From an uncultured Actinomycetes bacterium (GTDB lineage Bacteria; Actinomycetota; Acidimicrobiia; Acidimicrobiales; RAAP-2): a DNA stretch of 64,000 bases. Location of the stretch: positions 1 through 64,000 of the forward strand of contig CAIKCI010000017.1 of the NCBI GenBank assembly GCA_903825895.1, given 5' to 3'. Below, piece by piece: positions 62,570-64,000 of the stretch (its first letter is position 1; each line of letters opens with the position of its first letter). A program made the position numbers and the translations under genes. The notes under the pieces are model-generated. The model was not told the DNA's origin and searched no databases. It saw only the letters and a list, made by a program, of their open reading frames with translations.

Positions 62570-63586
62570 ATGACCGAGTCTCGTCTCGTTTCTCTTGGCC
62601 TCACACCTGAGCGGATGGCAGCCTGCAATGCGCAGGGCCATGGCGATGTCCTCGGTCGAGTGAGTCGTGTGGACCGCGGCATTGCCACCGTTGAAACGGC
62701 ACAAGGATCCCTGCGCTTAGAGATTGATCGTGGAGAAGAACTGGTGGTCGGAGATTGGTTGGCACGAGGTGCTGAGCGTCCCGTGCTCTTAGAGCGCAGC
62801 ACCGAACTCGCCCGCCTGGGAGGCCCTCATAAAGATCAACGGCAAGCGGTTGCGGCCAACGTAGACATCGCCGTCATTGTCCACTCGTCAACCGCACAGT
62901 TTCGACTCCCCTTGCTCTCTACCTTCATCGTGATGGCCTATGACGCAGGGGCTGAACCTTTGGTCTTGATCTCCAAGGCTGATCTCGTTCACGACGTCGA
63001 ATTACTCTGTGGCGATATCGCGAACAAACTCGGTGGCGTTGAAACCATGGCCATCTCCACGCAAAGTGGATATGGTCTTGAGCGCTTTCGAGAAATAATC
63101 GAAAACAAGACCATCGTGCTCCTCGGCGAATCGGGAACGGGGAAATCAACGCTCACAAATTCCCTCTGTGGCTCCGAACAACTTATTGCGGGAGAGCTAT
63201 CACGATCGGGCCAGGGCAAGCACACCACCACCCATCGTGAACTCATCGTCATCCCCTCAGGTGGCGTCGTTATTGATACCCCAGGGGTACGTGACGCTTC
63301 TTCATTCTCAGGGGAGCGCGCCATCGCGTTGGCGTTCCATGATGTGCACGACAGAGCACTGGCCTGCCGCTTTCACGACTGTGCCCATGGCGAAACTCAA
63401 GGCTGTGCGGTCAGCGCAGCAATTGAGTCCGGAGCGCTCGACCCCGAACGTGTCGAAACTTATCTGGCGGAAATCGCACAGCGCATTGTCGTTACCGAGC
63501 GTCTTGAAGAGCGAGAACGTACGGAAACACCAAAGAAAAAGAAGCGCCGACCGCGAAGCAGAAACACGGAAGATTCCGACGGGTAG
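62570..63586 (+). CDS. rsgA: Ribosome small-subunit-dependent GTPase A
   Basis: 338 residues. An OB-like N-terminal domain precedes the circularly permuted GTPase with motifs in the order G4 (S-K-A-D), G1 (G-E-S-G-T-G-K-S-T), G2 (T-T-T-H) and G3 (D-T-P-G). The C-terminal zinc finger has Cys and His in C-R-F-H-D-C-A-H and a following Cys. It matures the 30S subunit. A Lys/Arg-rich tail ends the protein. ATG 62570 matches the family start; the longer frame to 62453 does not. The 202-bp gap before it shows nothing I can name. Confidence 0.94.
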   Translation: MTESRLVSLGLTPERMAACNAQGHGDVLGRVSRVDRGIATVETAQGSLRLEIDRGEELVVGDWLARGAERPVLLERSTELARLGGPHKDQRQAVAANVDIAVIVHSSTAQFRLPLLSTFIVMAYDAGAEPLVLISKADLVHDVELLCGDIANKLGGVETMAISTQSGYGLERFREIIENKTIVLLGESGTGKSTLTNSLCGSEQLIAGELSRSGQGKHTTTHRELIVIPSGGVVIDTPGVRDASSFSGERAIALAFHDVHDRALACRFHDCAHGETQGCAVSAAIESGALDPERVETYLAEIAQRIVVTERLEERERTETPKKKKRRPRSRNTEDSDG

Positions 63587-63630
63587 GAGTCGCCAGATGA
63601 TGTCGACTTCCTCGTGGGCTTCAACGAAAT

Positions 63631-63707
63631 TGGTGCGCTTGGAGGGATTCGAACCCCCAACCTTCTCATCCGTAGTGAGATGCTCTAATCCGTTGAGCTA
63701 CAAGCGC
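63631..63707 (-). tRNA. tRNA-Arg (ACG)
   Basis: Complete cloverleaf on the minus strand. Acceptor arms at 63701-63707 and 63635-63641 pair fully. Stem TCTCA/TGAGA closes the loop with anticodon ACG; A34 is the target of TadA, encoded at 30461. Discriminator A and CCA are encoded. Confidence 0.95.
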
Positions 63708-63815
63708 ATCGTTCCCTGTGGAAACGATTCCTATCTTATCTGAGATTGATGAGGCCGTCAGAAGGTGATGGTGAGTGGAATTCGCTTCACCTCGTGGCCC
63801 GTTCTCCCATCATCA

Positions 63816-64000
63816 TCAATTTGGGGAAAGAACCACGAGTCCATTTATTCGTGCCGCTTCAGCCATTCGCTGGTCGTAGGTAACAATCCCTTCAAGTTCT
63901 GACCCAACCTCGAACGCAGTTGCTACATGGAGTGCGTCGAGCGAGCGGAGGGAAAGCGGTCGAATCTCGGCAGCTTTTTGATACGTACTCATGTTTGGGA
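63816..64000 (-). CDS. VapC-like PIN domain protein, 5' part outside window
   Basis: The last 61 codons of a minus-strand gene whose beginning is beyond the window. The sequence reads R-P-L-S-L-R-S-L-D-A-L-H-V-A-T-A, then V-T-Y-D-Q-R-M-A-E-A-A, then G-L-V-V-L-S-P-N at the end, the standard C-terminal half of VapC-type RNases with two of the four metal-binding acids (Asp in L-D-A-L-H and Asp in T-Y-D). A VapB-type antitoxin gene would be expected upstream of it. Confidence 0.8.
   Translation of the reverse strand, partial: PNMSTYQKAAEIRPLSLRSLDALHVATAFEVGSELEGIVTYDQRMAEAARINGLVVLSPN

Overview
The window reads as a chromosomal segment of an actinobacterium, most likely a lineage near the Acidimicrobiia. 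This rests on gene content, not on a search: an MptB-type polyprenol-phosphomannose mannosyltransferase, a MarP-like CvpA/trypsin fusion, an acyl-CoA carboxylase epsilon subunit, DUF2510 and GAP/SfLAP-type membrane proteins, two luciferase-like (probably F420-dependent) oxidoreductases, and an SRP RNA next to dnaX and tRNA-Ser. Genes are tightly packed. Many starts lie 6-8 nt behind a TANNNT hexamer, which suggests leaderless transcription. I see no insertion sequence, prophage, CRISPR array or rRNA.

Region by region. 1-15.2 kb is housekeeping and envelope: tRNA-Met (cut by the window edge), tRNA-Thr and tRNA-Tyr, an acetyltransferase, mptB, yajQ, a GtrA protein, a family 1 glycosidase, acyl-CoA thioesterase II, citrate synthase, rmuC, a PhoU protein, asd and lysC (with an internal start), two cyclophilins and a peptidase S51-like protein. 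15.2-24.1 kb is a nearly contiguous ethylmalonyl-CoA pathway block: 3-hydroxybutyryl-CoA dehydrogenase, ethylmalonyl-CoA mutase, acyl-CoA carboxylase beta and epsilon subunits, methylmalonyl/ethylmalonyl-CoA epimerase, crotonyl-CoA carboxylase/reductase and a thiolase, plus a peroxiredoxin and a small unknown gene. It implies acetyl-CoA or polyhydroxybutyrate-type assimilation through C4/C5 CoA esters. 24-31 kb holds sixA with an unknown HX4D protein, uppP, an aldose epimerase, recR-dnaX, the SRP RNA, tRNA-Ser(GGA) and tadA. 31-39 kb holds a fatty acid desaturase, a secreted dimethylformamidase-beta-like protein, tRNA-Ser(CGA), gabT, a MarP-like protease, a seven-repeat lipoprotein and a DUF2510 membrane protein.

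39-55 kb is the most accessory-looking part. It carries an acyl-CoA dehydrogenase, a DinB protein, thioredoxin, an acetamidase/formamidase, then four facing runs of catabolic genes: SDR, dihydroxyacetophenone-dioxygenase-like cupin, luciferase-like oxidoreductase and P450; VOC, epimerase and an unknown two-unit protein; SDR, enoyl-CoA hydratase, second luciferase-like oxidoreductase and SDR; SDR, carboxymuconolactone-decarboxylase-like protein and a hydroxyisobutyrate-dehydrogenase-like protein. Together they look like an uncharacterised oxidative degradation system whose substrate cannot be read from sequence. This is my best candidate for something undescribed. 55-64 kb returns to general functions: FUSC transporter-like protein, RNA uracil methyltransferase, cell-wall amidase behind a ten-codon mini-ORF, DsbA-family protein, homocysteine methyltransferase, DUF1295 protein, FAD oxidoreductase, rsgA, two tRNA-Arg genes, and the end of a VapC-like PIN toxin running off the window.
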